Source of the DNA: G963668345 sp965206025
GTDB taxonomy: Bacteria; Acidobacteriota; Terriglobia; Bryobacterales; UBA6623
Length of the DNA: 64,000 nucleotides
Direction of reading: 5' to 3'
Assembly (NCBI GenBank): GCA_965206025.1
Contig: CBDBIU010000003.1
Span: 558,001-622,000, forward strand
In this document: positions 52,981 to 62,256 of the stretch, piece after piece
How positions within the stretch are numbered: the stretch's first letter is position 1
Layout: every line of letters begins with the position of its first letter
Made by a program: the position numbers and the translations under genes
The notes under the pieces: generated by a model
What the model was told of the DNA's origin: nothing
Databases searched by the model: none
Seen by the model: the letters and a program-made list of their open reading frames with translations, nothing else

Positions 52981-53874
52981 TTATTGACCGGGAATAGGAA
53001 AGAGCATGCCTTCCCGCACCGTTTGCCGCTTGGCAACGATCCCGGCCATGTGCGCGTCGTAGACAAGCTCGGATTGCTGTTGTTTTATAACTCGTTCGGC
53101 CAGTGCTTCGCGGCGGGTGATCTCGGTTTCGTAGCCTTCCGCCGCGTCCTTCGCCGCCTGGAACGCCATCAACTGAGCCATGGAAGCGGTGAGGTGGCCT
53201 TGCGTAACTGCTCCGGTGACTTGCGATTGAGCAAGAGCGGTGTTGGATGTGTTCATGTTGTCGCGCAAGCGCTCGTAGGAGTCCACAGCATCTTTGGCCG
53301 CGACAATGAGGTTTCTGGCTACCTCGCTCGTGGCGTGATCGAGGACCAGGCGGTTGTCGCTGGCCTCACGCGCCGCGAGATAACCACGCGAAGCCTCCGC
53401 CGCGATTTCCGGGGTACTGCTCTGGAACAGATTAAGAATGTCCGACTCGGATACCGTATCGGCGGCGGTGAGCCGGTCGGCCCACGATTCCCGAAAGCTC
53501 TTGCCGGTCTCGCCCATGTTCTCGACACTGGAAGCAATACCGCGAGGGATGCCGGTAAAATCGTTTTTCCAGGATAGGCCCAGGCCGATAAACTTGGTCG
53601 GCAGAGAAGCCAGTTTGGTGAAAGGGTCGGCCAGCGCGCCCACGGTTCCTAGCGCCTGTTCTTTCAGGTGCGCCGCCTGGCCTATCATCTCGGTCAACTG
53701 GCCGTCAAAAGTAATTTTGGCCATCGTATCCTTGTAAATCTGAGTGACCTGATTGGAGATCATCATGGCCCGCTGGATGCCAGCTAGGATCGACCCGAAA
53801 ACGGCGTGAGCGGGCGTGGTGGTGACGATGATAAAGAGTGGGATAACAACTACCGCGGTCAAGATTCGTTTCAT
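52981..53874 (-). CDS. virB5: VirB5/TrbJ-like periplasmic protein
   Basis: A 297-residue exported protein with signal peptide (MKRILTAVVVIPLFIIVTTT, cut near AHA), mostly helical with coiled-coil tendency (QAALKEQ-type AAHLKEQALGTV; DAHMAGIVAKRQTVREGM). Position between virB10 and virB6 and the TrbJ-like opening (VFGSILAGIQRAMMISNQVTQIYKD) identify it as the minor pilus component. It begins three bases after the virB10 stop. Confidence 0.82.
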   Translation of the reverse strand: MKRILTAVVVIPLFIIVTTTPAHAVFGSILAGIQRAMMISNQVTQIYKDTMAKITFDGQLTEMIGQAAHLKEQALGTVGALADPFTKLASLPTKFIGLGLSWKNDFTGIPRGIASSVENMGETGKSFRESWADRLTAADTVSESDILNLFQSSTPEIAAEASRGYLAAREASDNRLVLDHATSEVARNLIVAAKDAVDSYERLRDNMNTSNTALAQSQVTGAVTQGHLTASMAQLMAFQAAKDAAEGYETEITRREALAERVIKQQQSELVYDAHMAGIVAKRQTVREGMLFPIPGQ

Positions 53875-53877
53875 TTT

Positions 53878-55207
53878 TCATTCTCCTTTTGTGGGCCGGG
53901 GCACCAGCACGTCTGATGTGAACCAAACGCGGAGCCGGTGTCCGGCGCGAATAGTGATGGTTGGTAAACGATTCAAAAAACGGTCCAGGATGCGCGTAGC
54001 GGCTTGGCCGAGTCCCTGCCCTGCGCCGGACCTCATTCCCGCCGTGCCGCCTTCGTAAGGATTCCCCCCTTACCGCCGTAAGGCCGCTGAGGACGCCGAC
54101 TGCGCCAACAGCGGCAAACATGGAAAAGTAGTGGCGGTTGATTTGATCTTTCAAGGCTGCTTCGCCAAGCTGATTGAGTCCGCGAAATTGGAGCGAAACC
54201 CAGCTTCCATCCGGGAAGATCAAGCGGTGAAAACCAACTCCGAGCCGGGCTTGATCCTGATTTGTGACGGCCTGAGCCGTACCGATAACCCGCGTCCCTC
54301 GCGGGATCAGGATGCGCTGCCGATCCGCCGAGTAGAAGGGAATGGCAACCACGGCCAGCACCGGGCCGGGGAAGTCGCCGGTGAGTTGTGTTGCAAGCAC
54401 CGCTTCTAAAAACGAGCCTTCATAGATACGCTCCCATCCGGGGGGGTCTTGCGGCACTTCGAGTCGCGCCGCAATAGAGTAATCTTGCGCTGTGGCGCTG
54501 GCGGCAGTCGCGGCGGGAACAGCCGGGGCAAGTTCCGCCGTGGTTGGCGTACCGCGGAGTGCCGCGATAAGCGCTTGATCCGCCGCCGCCTCCGCCGCGA
54601 TTTCATCTTCAAGGCCGCTTGTGACCGTGTGCATTGTGTCAAGCGCGTGTTGCAGTGCTGCCGCGCCTTCATCTTTTACGGGTGCGGGGTTATCAACGAT
54701 TCGCTCTTGCGCTCTGGCTCCGCCGCCGCTGTCTAGTTTGCGATAGCTCTGAACAACCGGCGCACTGCGAAGCGAACGGCTGCGCCGCTCAACGGCTTCC
54801 AGGCGCAAGCCCTCCCGGAGTTCCCATTCTGCCTCGGTGTAAGGTTGCCCGGTGTCGGGACTCGGCCCGGCAAGTGCCGCCGCTTCGCGGGCGGCGGTAA
54901 GCCCGGCGATGTTGGCTTGCCGTTGTTGTTCCGCCCGCGCCGCACGATCCGCCGCTGCCCGCTTGGTGCTGGCCCGCATCGTTTCAGCATCCACTCGCGC
55001 TGTCATCTGTTGGGTAAAGCTGCGCGGCGCGGTTGTGGCTACCTCGGTTAATCCGGCATCCTCTGTTGGCTCTCCGCCGCCAAGCCAAATCCAGTAGGTC
55101 AGGAACAGAAGAATAAAAACCGTGATGGCTCCCACACCCCATTGAGTAACTACGCCACCGGGGAGTGATCCGGCTGGCTTCATGTAGAGCCGCTTCCACT
55201 CGATCAT
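53878..55207 (-). pseudogene. virB10: VirB10/TrbI channel protein with frameshift in a G6 run
   Basis: The energy-sensing core protein spanning both membranes. ATG 55207 (MIEWKRLYMKPAG) overlaps the virB9 stop. One membrane helix (GAITVFILLFLTYWIWLGGG), an Ala/Arg-rich periplasmic linker and the conserved beta domain (VLATQLTGDFPGPVLAVVAI...ILIPRGTRVIGTA) are present. At the six-G run (54064-54069 on the plus strand) the frame breaks after GLTAVRG; with five Gs it continues NPYEGGTAGMRSGAGQGLGQ and ends VWFTSDVLVPRPTKGE at 53878. Length 3n+1 fits one extra G. Confidence 0.9.
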
Positions 55208-56046
55208 GGCCCGATCTCCGGCGCTGCGAAGCGCCACCGTACTCTCTGTTTGCCGATCTGCAACCAGCCGTGGCCCAAAACGTGACGGGCGATGTACAGC
55301 CCGTCCTCGCCAAGATCGTAGGCCACAAGCGCCGGTTTCCCGTCCTTTTCTTCGTACAGCGCGGGCGACTCCTGAGCGTTGGAGCGAAGGTAGGTAAACT
55401 GCCCGTCGTGCCACATTCCCTCGACCAGGAACGGCCATTTGTGCGCCTTGTCCTCCAATCGGTAGGGAAACTTGAGCCGCGTAGGATAGTTGGCCCGGAA
55501 CGCTTCACTTTCGCCCGCCGCTGCCTCCGCCGTGTCCGCGATGCGGCTATCCGCGTCCATCTGCGCGGCCTTGGCCGTCTTGATGGCTGTCTCCGCCATT
55601 TGCTGATAGGCGGCAACCTGGCCGCGAGCTACAAAGGCTGGTTCATGTTTACTTGGCGAGATTCGCGGATCGGTTTCTCCCTCTTGGTCGATGCGAACGA
55701 CAAGATGCGGCTGGCCCGCGCTTTGCTCGGTGACAAGGAATGAGTAGATGCGCCCGGACTCGCAAACGAGTGCGACGTTGGTAGTGACGCCCTCGGCAAT
55801 GGGCTTGAGGAACGCGAGATTCGCGGCTCCGGTCAGGTGCCAGTATTCGGAATCCCCGACCACGAAATCCAGCACGTTTTCCGTTTGGGGAAGCACGATA
55901 ACGGTGGTGTGCCGGGTCTTGGCGCGAATCTGTACGATTTGATCCTGGCCTCCGTCAACGCGCAACACCGGCCCGCCGTCCTGAGCGATGAGCGGCACTG
56001 AGAGGGCGAGTAGCGCCGCCGACATGAGTGGAATGATTTTCAACAT
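55204..56046 (-). CDS. virB9: VirB9/TrbG outer-membrane channel protein
   Basis: A 280-residue periplasmic protein with signal peptide (MLKIIPLMSAALLALSVPL) that forms the outer-membrane core with VirB10. RAKTRHTTVIVLPQTENVLDF is the N-terminal beta block; FPYRLEDKAHKWPFLVEGMWHDG and LYIARHVLGHGWLQIGKQRVRW form the C-terminal domain. A spacer with Ala/Gln helix (AAYQQMAETAIKTAKAAQMD) lies between. It ends in ATGA with virB10 and begins 3 bp after virB4. Confidence 0.9.
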   Translation of the reverse strand: MLKIIPLMSAALLALSVPLIAQDGGPVLRVDGGQDQIVQIRAKTRHTTVIVLPQTENVLDFVVGDSEYWHLTGAANLAFLKPIAEGVTTNVALVCESGRIYSFLVTEQSAGQPHLVVRIDQEGETDPRISPSKHEPAFVARGQVAAYQQMAETAIKTAKAAQMDADSRIADTAEAAAGESEAFRANYPTRLKFPYRLEDKAHKWPFLVEGMWHDGQFTYLRSNAQESPALYEEKDGKPALVAYDLGEDGLYIARHVLGHGWLQIGKQRVRWRFAAPEIGP

Positions 56047-56049
56047 GAG

Positions 56050-58473
56050 CTACCTCCTAGATAGATGTTCGATGGCCTCGACAAGGCCGTACTCGCGGAC
56101 TGCCTCGGCGCGCTTGTGAGCATCGACGGGCGACGAGGTATAGAGCCAGTAGCTCGCCGGATCAACTTCGAGCCGCAAGATACCCGCCGCGTCGGTGCGG
56201 CGTAGATAAAGCTCCCTCTTGGGGATCAAGCCTCGAATGGTATTGACCTCCGATGGGTTGAGACGGAAGGTTTCGGCGGCTTTGTCCGGCAAGTCGGGGT
56301 TGGCGAGAAACAGCTTGGTCGGCATGGATTCAAGCAAGGCTTCCGCCCCCGCGGTCCCGGTCACGTCCACGGCGCTTTGCGTGGCGATAATCAGCGCGGC
56401 GTTCTTCTTGCGCCATGTCTTCGCGGCTTCGGCGAGATAGGAAAGTACAGCCGGGTCTTGCAAGTAGCGCCATGCTTCATCGACGACCATGAGCTTTACC
56501 CTGGCCGTCTCGTCGGGGTTCTCCAAAGAGAGGCGCAAGCGTTCCAAAAGGTAGAACAGCGCCGCTTCGCATAAGTCGTCATGCTCCGCCGCGCCCGCCA
56601 TGTCGATTACCTGCCAGTCCTCGAAGTTGAGGTCGTCACCGTCCGCCGCGTTGTCGAAATATCGACCCCACGCGCCGTCTCCGTGCCAGCGTCCTAGAGC
56701 GGGCCACATCTTTGAGGGAAGCGAACGGACCAACACCCCAAGGGTCCGGCGTTTGGGCGCGAAGGCATAGAGGTCTTCGACGCGGGCGCGAATCTCGCTA
56801 GGGTCTCCCCCGCCGAGTGTCCAGCCGCCGATCCGCAACAGCCGCGCAATCCATCCGGCAAGGAACGCGAAGGTTCGCTCTCCTGCCGGAAGCGAGAAGG
56901 GCCGCAACCGAAACCCGCCTCCCTCGTCACCTTCCGGGGATAGCTCCATGTAGCCTCCGCCTAGAAACTGGGTCAGCCAGCGGTAGGAGCCGCCTAGATC
57001 GAGAATCAGAATACGCGGATCGTATTGGAGTGCTTGAACGAGAAGGAAGTTGAGGGCGAAGGATTTACCCGCGCCGGTCGCGCCAAGCACCAGCGTATGT
57101 CCCACGTCTCCTTTGAACAGATCGTAGTAGTAGGGGGTTTTCCATTGGGTTTCAAGCACGGCCAGGGCCGCTTTCCTCAGATGGCTGCTGCGCGGTGTTC
57201 CCACCGGAGGACCGAAGATCGGAGCCATCGAAGCAACCGCGCCCGCCGATACAAACACGGATCGGCATTGCCGCCGTCGCGGTTGCGCGGGCATCCGCGA
57301 AAACCACGCCGGAAGCTGCCCGTAACCCTCCCGGATCACCTTTGCGTCGTGGCTGGTAAAGATGCGCCGGATATCTCCGTCCAGGTTCTCGGTAACGGAT
57401 AGCGGGCCGTGGATCGCCACGGTCAGGGCAAGGTCGCCGTAGGCGATGCCGTCCGTCTCCAGCTCGACCAGGGCCTCGCCGAGGCGCTCCGATTCCGCCG
57501 CCGCCGCCGAGTCCACCATCGCCGTTGCCGTGCCTTCGGTTTCTTGCACAGCGGCGGACATTGAGTAGCGCTTCGAGAAGTAATGGCGCTGCGCTCCCCG
57601 GATTTTGCGCCGGGCCGTATCGCGGCCCTGAGGACGCCATTCGAGAGTCACCGTCATGGTTGCATCGAGCCGGTAAAGCGCCTGTAGAAGATTCGCCTTC
57701 GCCGCTCCCGGTGGCGAGAGAAGCGAGTAGAGAATGACAGGCTCCCCGTCCAGGCGCAGATTGCGCCGCTCCGCTTCGAGTTCGGAGACGGCCAGCCTCC
57801 AATTCATTCCGCTGCCGGTCGCGCCGTCCCAAAATGAGCCGGGGCGGTTGGTTAGTTCGTTCAAAACGAGAGACGCTTGCGGCGCGTCAAGCACCCGTAC
57901 CGCCGTCAGGTCATCGACCAGCGCCCGGCTTGCTTCGACCAGTTGACGAAAGCTCCCCGCCGCGCCCTCGATAGCGGATTCAAGGTAAACCGATTCATGT
58001 TGATTGCGCCGCCGCGCCATCCAGTTTTTTGCATAGGCCACCCACCACGGCCCGCCCGTTTCTTGAGTAGCTACGGCGGATAGGCCGGGATCATGCGCCC
58101 ATGCGACATAAGCGCTAACGCTCTGTACTCGTTTTTCAAGGAACGCCCGCCGCTTACGGCGTCCAAGCGCGGCTACGGTCGATCCTTCGTCCTCGTCTTG
58201 GCTCTGGAATTGGATGGGACGGCGGAGCAAATAAAAGTACAGCCGGGTCCGCGTATCGACGCCGCTCAACATCCGTTGCCAGCGGTCCACTACCCGATCC
58301 AGTTGTTCGGGTGTCTGACCGTCCAGGACGCTAGGCGTTAAGCTCGCAATCGACATAAGCTCCCCGGCCCGCGTGAGGCAGGACCGGCCATCTTCAAGCC
58401 AGCCCCACCAAGGCAGTTCCTCGGCCAGTGCGCCCGCCGCCTCAAAGTCCTTGAGTTCGTTGTCTACGTTCAC
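56050..58473 (-). CDS. virB4: VirB4/TrbE ATPase
   Basis: An 807-residue ATPase, the largest energiser of the secretion machine. An N-terminal membrane-associated domain (WWGWLEDGRSCLTRAGELMS) is followed by the RecA-like domain: Walker A TLVLGATGAGKSFALNFLLV (~residue 455), Walker B KLMVVDEAWRYLQDP, and a motif with IIATQSAVDV. It looks intact at full length for the family. It precedes virB9 by 3 bp and follows virB3 by 3 bp. Confidence 0.94.
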   Translation of the reverse strand: MNVDNELKDFEAAGALAEELPWWGWLEDGRSCLTRAGELMSIASLTPSVLDGQTPEQLDRVVDRWQRMLSGVDTRTRLYFYLLRRPIQFQSQDEDEGSTVAALGRRKRRAFLEKRVQSVSAYVAWAHDPGLSAVATQETGGPWWVAYAKNWMARRRNQHESVYLESAIEGAAGSFRQLVEASRALVDDLTAVRVLDAPQASLVLNELTNRPGSFWDGATGSGMNWRLAVSELEAERRNLRLDGEPVILYSLLSPPGAAKANLLQALYRLDATMTVTLEWRPQGRDTARRKIRGAQRHYFSKRYSMSAAVQETEGTATAMVDSAAAAESERLGEALVELETDGIAYGDLALTVAIHGPLSVTENLDGDIRRIFTSHDAKVIREGYGQLPAWFSRMPAQPRRRQCRSVFVSAGAVASMAPIFGPPVGTPRSSHLRKAALAVLETQWKTPYYYDLFKGDVGHTLVLGATGAGKSFALNFLLVQALQYDPRILILDLGGSYRWLTQFLGGGYMELSPEGDEGGGFRLRPFSLPAGERTFAFLAGWIARLLRIGGWTLGGGDPSEIRARVEDLYAFAPKRRTLGVLVRSLPSKMWPALGRWHGDGAWGRYFDNAADGDDLNFEDWQVIDMAGAAEHDDLCEAALFYLLERLRLSLENPDETARVKLMVVDEAWRYLQDPAVLSYLAEAAKTWRKKNAALIIATQSAVDVTGTAGAEALLESMPTKLFLANPDLPDKAAETFRLNPSEVNTIRGLIPKRELYLRRTDAAGILRLEVDPASYWLYTSSPVDAHKRAEAVREYGLVEAIEHLSRR

Positions 58474-58476
58474 CCG

Positions 58477-58773
58477 CTAGCTCCGAATGAGAAGCGTCCA
58501 GGGAGCTTCCGCCCATTTGCCGGGATCGTAGCGGGCGCGAAACTGCGCGGACGCCCGCAAGATTTCAAGCATGTTGGGGTCTTGCTTCCAGGCCCAAAAC
58601 CCGACGCCGTAAAGGACCGCGAAGATCAACCCGCCCACCACAATGGAGTTGATGGCGTTCCACAGGGCAAGCCCCAACGTGGCGCTCAACAGGAACCACC
58701 GGCGCTCGACGCCCATGATGGTGAGCGGCTTGGAAAGCGTCGGGTATCCGCGCCATGTTTTCCCGCGTTCCAT
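58477..58773 (-). CDS. virB3: VirB3/TrbD-like membrane protein
   Basis: A 98-residue protein starting at 58773 (MERGKTWRGYPTLSKPLTIM), with the TLSKPLTIMGVERRWF signature of VirB3/TrbD and a hydrophobic hairpin (FLLSATLGLALWNAINSIVVGGLIFAVLY region). The longer open frame upstream is in another gene's sequence. ATG shares one base with the virB2 stop (TGATG). Confidence 0.9.
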   Translation of the reverse strand: MERGKTWRGYPTLSKPLTIMGVERRWFLLSATLGLALWNAINSIVVGGLIFAVLYGVGFWAWKQDPNMLEILRASAQFRARYDPGKWAEAPWTLLIRS

Positions 58774-59099
58774 CAGAAAAGCCACGCGAGAAAGTTGGCC
58801 GCGCCCATGGCCATTCCCAGGCCGAAGATGATACCGGCCAGGGCCTTCTTGCTGCCGCCTTCCCCGAAGGCGAACATCAGCCCGCCCACTACAACGGCAA
58901 TCAAGCTGAGTCCTCGCGCAATGGGTCCGGTGAAAGCGGCCTGCAACACGTCTATGGCTTGCAGCCAAGGGCTTGCTCCCGCGCCTGGTGTGGTGACTGG
59001 TGGCGTCACAACCTGGGCCAAAAGCTCGACCGCCGTAAGCGCGAAGATGCTCACCAAAAGAACGCCTTGTTTCGCGATGGTTGAATGTTTGTTTTTCAT
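58773..59099 (-). CDS. virB2: VirB2/TrbC pilin
   Basis: A 108-residue prepilin with a long signal peptide (KQGVLLVSIFALTAVELLAQ), a short exposed segment and two hydrophobic helices (IARGLSLIAVVVGGLMFAFG; ALAGIIFGLGMAMGAANFLA), the standard VirB2/TrbC plan. It begins the structural gene run virB2-B3-B4. Confidence 0.9.
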   Translation of the reverse strand: MKNKHSTIAKQGVLLVSIFALTAVELLAQVVTPPVTTPGAGASPWLQAIDVLQAAFTGPIARGLSLIAVVVGGLMFAFGEGGSKKALAGIIFGLGMAMGAANFLAWLF

Positions 59100-59123
59100 G
59101 TCGTCTCTCCCTGTTTTGTTGAT

Positions 59124-59447
59124 TCAAACGCCGGGGAATTGCCCCCGTTCTTCTTGTCCTAACTTCTTGGCAAGCTCGGTCGTTGCGCCGCCGCCGCGCC
59201 GAATGGAGCGCTCCATGAGATCGACCTTGAGGCCGAGGTCGGCCAAGCCCAAAGCGCGGGCGCAAGCGTAAATTGCAGCCATGAGCGTGAGTATGAGAAG
59301 TCCGCCATGCCACGCTAGGCCCGTCCAATAACGGGCGAAGATCATCCGAAAGTGAGGCTCGACATAAGCGAAGCGTTCTCCGCCAATCATCGCGGCGACG
59401 GCAAGGATGATGGCCGTGAAGCCAATGCTGATCTTCCACGGCTGCAT
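59124..59447 (-). CDS. small membrane protein of the secretion locus
   Basis: 107 residues: two hydrophobic segments (ISIGFTAIILAVAAMIGG; GGLLILTLMAAIYACARALG) and a charged cytoplasmic tail (LMERSIRRGGGATTELAKKL). Same strand and tight spacing as virB2, so probably part of the operon. No family recognised; it might be an entry-exclusion or assembly factor, which is speculation. Confidence 0.75.
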   Translation of the reverse strand: MQPWKISIGFTAIILAVAAMIGGERFAYVEPHFRMIFARYWTGLAWHGGLLILTLMAAIYACARALGLADLGLKVDLMERSIRRGGGATTELAKKLGQEERGQFPGV

Positions 59448-59462
59448 TGCGGGAATCTCCCT

Positions 59463-60362
59463 TTAGAGTTCGATAGAACCTTTATCGCGTCCGCCGCCTC
59501 CGCCGCCTCCGCTGCCCTCGTCCTGGCCGAGGGATCGGGCTATCCGCGCCGACGCCCGCCCGTTGCTTCCATGCACGGCAAATCCGGCTGCGGCTTTCGC
59601 GGCGATACTCTTGGCGCTGTAGTGCTCGGTCGCAACCTCGACGTTCACGCGCCCGCCGCGGCCTTCAACATCGAGATATTCAAGCTGCGCGTCCGGGTAC
59701 TCCACCCGGCCATTCTTGACGGATAGACCTAGTGCCTCCGCCGCTTCTAAACGTGCGGCGTCCGCCGCTTCCTTCCCGCCGCGCACTCGAGCAGTCTCGG
59801 TGGCGCGGGCGATCTCGCGCTTGAGTTCGGCGTCAATCCGAACGCGCTTGATCGTTGCTCCCTGTTCGAGTAGCTTCATCTGCTCGATCCTCGCGGCGCG
59901 AAATACAGCCACGTCATGTTGTAGCTCGTTGGGCTTCACAAGCCCGCTCCATGCCTTCTGTTGGGGATCAAGCCCTTGGTCGCGGGCTGAACGCTCCGCC
60001 CGCTCGACTCCGCGCTCGGTGAGCGTCAGCACTTTGTAGCTGCCGCCTTGCGGTCCTTCGGCGGTATGTTCTTGGACGTGACCGGAGCGCACCATCTGAT
60101 CCACGGCCCGCCGCGCCGTGTAGGGGTGTCCCTCAAAGTGAGCGTCTACCACGTCGCGGTAGGCGACGTTGCGGTACATTCCCACGTCCGCTATCGCTCG
60201 ATCCGTGCGGTCCTGGAAGTTCTGCCGCTTCGTTCCGCGGGGATCGTATTCGCGCCGGTGGCCGTTGCGCTCCCGGTTCTCGCGCTCTTTCGCGTGGTCG
60301 CGCCTGGGGCGAGCTTCGGGCCGGGTCCGGGGATCGGCGGCGAAGTCTCGCGGATCGAACAC
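59463..60362 (-). CDS. winged-helix protein of the mobile element, possible mobilisation factor
   Basis: A 299-residue, very charged protein. After an Arg-rich start, a winged helix (MYRNVAYRDVVDAHFEGHPYTA...DQMVRSGHVQEHT) occupies ~60-125. A second part (NELQHDVAVFRAARIEQMKLLEQGATIKRVRIDAELKRE) then VEYPDAQLEYLDVEGRGGRV resembles the C-terminal domain of proteins grouped with plasmid replication-relaxation factors; I recall this pattern but did not search. A Gly run ends it. It lies between ArdC and the membrane protein, 10 bp and 15 bp away. Confidence 0.65.
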   Translation of the reverse strand: MFDPRDFAADPRTRPEARPRRDHAKERENRERNGHRREYDPRGTKRQNFQDRTDRAIADVGMYRNVAYRDVVDAHFEGHPYTARRAVDQMVRSGHVQEHTAEGPQGGSYKVLTLTERGVERAERSARDQGLDPQQKAWSGLVKPNELQHDVAVFRAARIEQMKLLEQGATIKRVRIDAELKREIARATETARVRGGKEAADAARLEAAEALGLSVKNGRVEYPDAQLEYLDVEGRGGRVNVEVATEHYSAKSIAAKAAAGFAVHGSNGRASARIARSLGQDEGSGGGGGGGRDKGSIEL

Positions 60363-60371
60363 GGTAACTCC

Positions 60372-61460
60372 TTAACGGCTCGGCCCTACGTCGTGCTGTT
60401 GCGCTTGAGCGGGTTGCTGCTCCGGCGATTGCTTTGGCGTTTGGCTGATTTGCGGCCCGCGAGCATGGGAGTATTCCTGGGTCAACTCGGCCCGCGTTTT
60501 TTCCTCGCTCGGCGTCGCAACCTCACGGTTGATAGCGCGGTCCATGAGGTGATCGGTCATCTTCTGCGCGTCTCGCGCCGCTTTATGAATCTCATGCGGG
60601 TCTTTTTCGAGTACCTTTACCCAATTCTCGACATAGGCCGCGCCGCGCTGCGGGTCATGGCCCACGCCTACGCGCTCCCCGGTCATCATGGCGCTGATCT
60701 CTGCCCGCAATTCTTCGCGGGCGTACTCCGGTGATCCGAAGCCCTTTTCTAATCCGTCTTTGAGCGTTTCGCGGTTCATGCGCTCCGGGTGGCCGGTTGC
60801 ATGTCCGCACTCGTGAAGCGCGGTCTGGTAGTAGCCGTTGCGGGTGGGGAATTGGCCCGGCTCCGGTAGCACTATCTTGTCCTCGGACATGCGATAGTAG
60901 GCCCGATCTCCGGCGACGTGCTCGACAGTCGGCCCGCTGGCCGCGATCACTTTCTCGGCGTCTCGATGAGCATCCCATTCGGGCCGTACTTGGCCTTCTC
61001 GTGGCTTCAATTCCAAGCCCTCGGCTTGCTCCACGTTAAACACCGTGTACTGCTTACAGATGGGCTTCTCGCGCTTTTGTTCTTCGTGGATCGTCTTGCC
61101 TTCCTTGTTCTTCATCGTCTGCCCTTTCTCGTCCTTCGCAACCCTGCTGTTACGATCCGTGAAGAATAGAACCTGCGTCCCTTTCTCGCCCTTGCGAACC
61201 TGCCCGCCCGCTTCCCGAATCTGGTTGTAGGTTCCCCATCGGTTGTCTCCCCGTCCATCGCGGATTGCCCGACTCATCAAGTAAAGGCTGTTGCCGCCGC
61301 TGTACTTCTTGCCGGTTGAGAAGTTTTCAGCGCTGATCTGTTCTCCCGGCTTCCACGGCTTCTGCCACGGCGCAACTCCGCGCTTGATCTGGTCAATGAT
61401 TTCGTTGGAGACTTTCCTCGCGTAGTCTTCCCCGCGTTGCCAAAAGGATTTCTTCGCCAT
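60372..61460 (-). CDS. ardC: ArdC-type antirestriction protein with zincin domain
   Basis: A 362-residue protein. The N-terminal ssDNA-binding domain (IDQIKRGVAPWQKPWKPGEQ; KYSGGNSLYLMS; RWGTYNQIREAGGQVRKGEK) is typical of ArdC, which protects entering DNA from host restriction. The C-terminal metallopeptidase-like domain has HECGHATGHPERM and a downstream Glu in EELRAEISAM, completing HExxH...E zinc binding. A hydrophilic tail follows. Adjacent genes are spaced 10-16 bp, suggesting an early-transfer operon. A decayed homologue lies at 45476-45834. Confidence 0.92.
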   Translation of the reverse strand: MAKKSFWQRGEDYARKVSNEIIDQIKRGVAPWQKPWKPGEQISAENFSTGKKYSGGNSLYLMSRAIRDGRGDNRWGTYNQIREAGGQVRKGEKGTQVLFFTDRNSRVAKDEKGQTMKNKEGKTIHEEQKREKPICKQYTVFNVEQAEGLELKPREGQVRPEWDAHRDAEKVIAASGPTVEHVAGDRAYYRMSEDKIVLPEPGQFPTRNGYYQTALHECGHATGHPERMNRETLKDGLEKGFGSPEYAREELRAEISAMMTGERVGVGHDPQRGAAYVENWVKVLEKDPHEIHKAARDAQKMTDHLMDRAINREVATPSEEKTRAELTQEYSHARGPQISQTPKQSPEQQPAQAQQHDVGPSR

Positions 61461-61475
61461 AGTGCGCCTCCATTC

Positions 61476-61700
61476 CTAGTCGTGGCGGTCGTACCGCGCC
61501 GCGTTGATCTCCGCCAGGGTGCCCACGTCCTCGTCCATGGGCACTCCGATCCGCTCTGCCAGTTCCCACGTCAGCTCGACCGCGAGTCCTCGATTCAGCG
61601 CCTCGTGAAATTCAGCCTCGGTTGTGGCCGTAACGTACTTCTCGCCGTTCTCTTCCTTTTTTTGAATCACGGTTTCTTCCTCTCTCCTGGTTGTCAGCAC
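61476..61700 (-). CDS. small acidic protein downstream of the zinc-finger gene
   Basis: 74 residues (VIQKKEENGEKYVTATTEAE, then LNRGLAVELTWELAERIGVP). Codon use and tight spacing support it as real; the start could be the GTG-like position at the Val of VIQ. No domain known. Between the zinc-finger gene and ardC. Confidence 0.6.
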   Translation of the reverse strand: MLTTRREEETVIQKKEENGEKYVTATTEAEFHEALNRGLAVELTWELAERIGVPMDEDVGTLAEINAARYDRHD

Positions 61701-61703
61701 CCC

Positions 61704-62123
61704 TCACGAAGTGAGGATTTCCTTGCGGGTGCGGCCGCAGATGATACAGACGGGTTCGAATTCTGGGCAGTCGTCATATCGAGCCTCCCCGCGGAAGCTT
61801 TCCGGTCCGTTTTCGGACCGGGAAAGCTCCGCTACCGTGATACTGCCCGAATCATAGGCTGCGGGGGAAGTATGATCCGTCACGCGCCGGAGGCTGCGGC
61901 GTTCCCGGTAGGCCCGTTGCCGGTCGCGGTGATCGAGCCGTCCCTCCCGGCTTTGCTGGTGCCGCCGGTTGGCGTCCCGCCGTTGTTGCCGCCGCGCTTT
62001 CCGCCGACAGCGCTCGCCGCAGTATTGGTGCCCCCGGTCACAATGACGACAGATCCAGAACACCACGCCACAGCCGGCCCCCCGGCAGAACCTCCGCCGT
62101 AGGGGCTCTTCGCCGGTCCCCAT
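61704..62123 (-). CDS. zinc-finger protein common in mobile elements
   Basis: A 139-residue basic protein starting at 62123 (MGTGEEPLRRRFCRGAGCG), with GGAAGG upstream; 62150 is an alternative. CRGAGCGVVFWICRHCDRGH and QYCGERCRRKARRQQRRDAN form a Cys/His cluster followed by RRHQQSREGRLDHRDRQRAY, a pattern I know from small proteins beside transposons and plasmids. The last part (VCIICGRTRKEILTS) has one more CxxC. DNA binding is likely, exact role unknown. It is the first minus-strand gene of the transfer region, divergent from repA. Confidence 0.7.
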   Translation of the reverse strand: MGTGEEPLRRRFCRGAGCGVVFWICRHCDRGHQYCGERCRRKARRQQRRDANRRHQQSREGRLDHRDRQRAYRERRSLRRVTDHTSPAAYDSGSITVAELSRSENGPESFRGEARYDDCPEFEPVCIICGRTRKEILTS

Positions 62124-62256
62124 GCCCGCCCTTCCGGCGGGAGGGGACAAACGCGACTCGGCTTGGCAAGATCGACCCCATCCGCAGATGCCCTTTTTGC
62201 CCTCCGCGGCGCTGAACGCGCGCCCCTTCTATCCGGGGAACATGGGAGAATAAGGC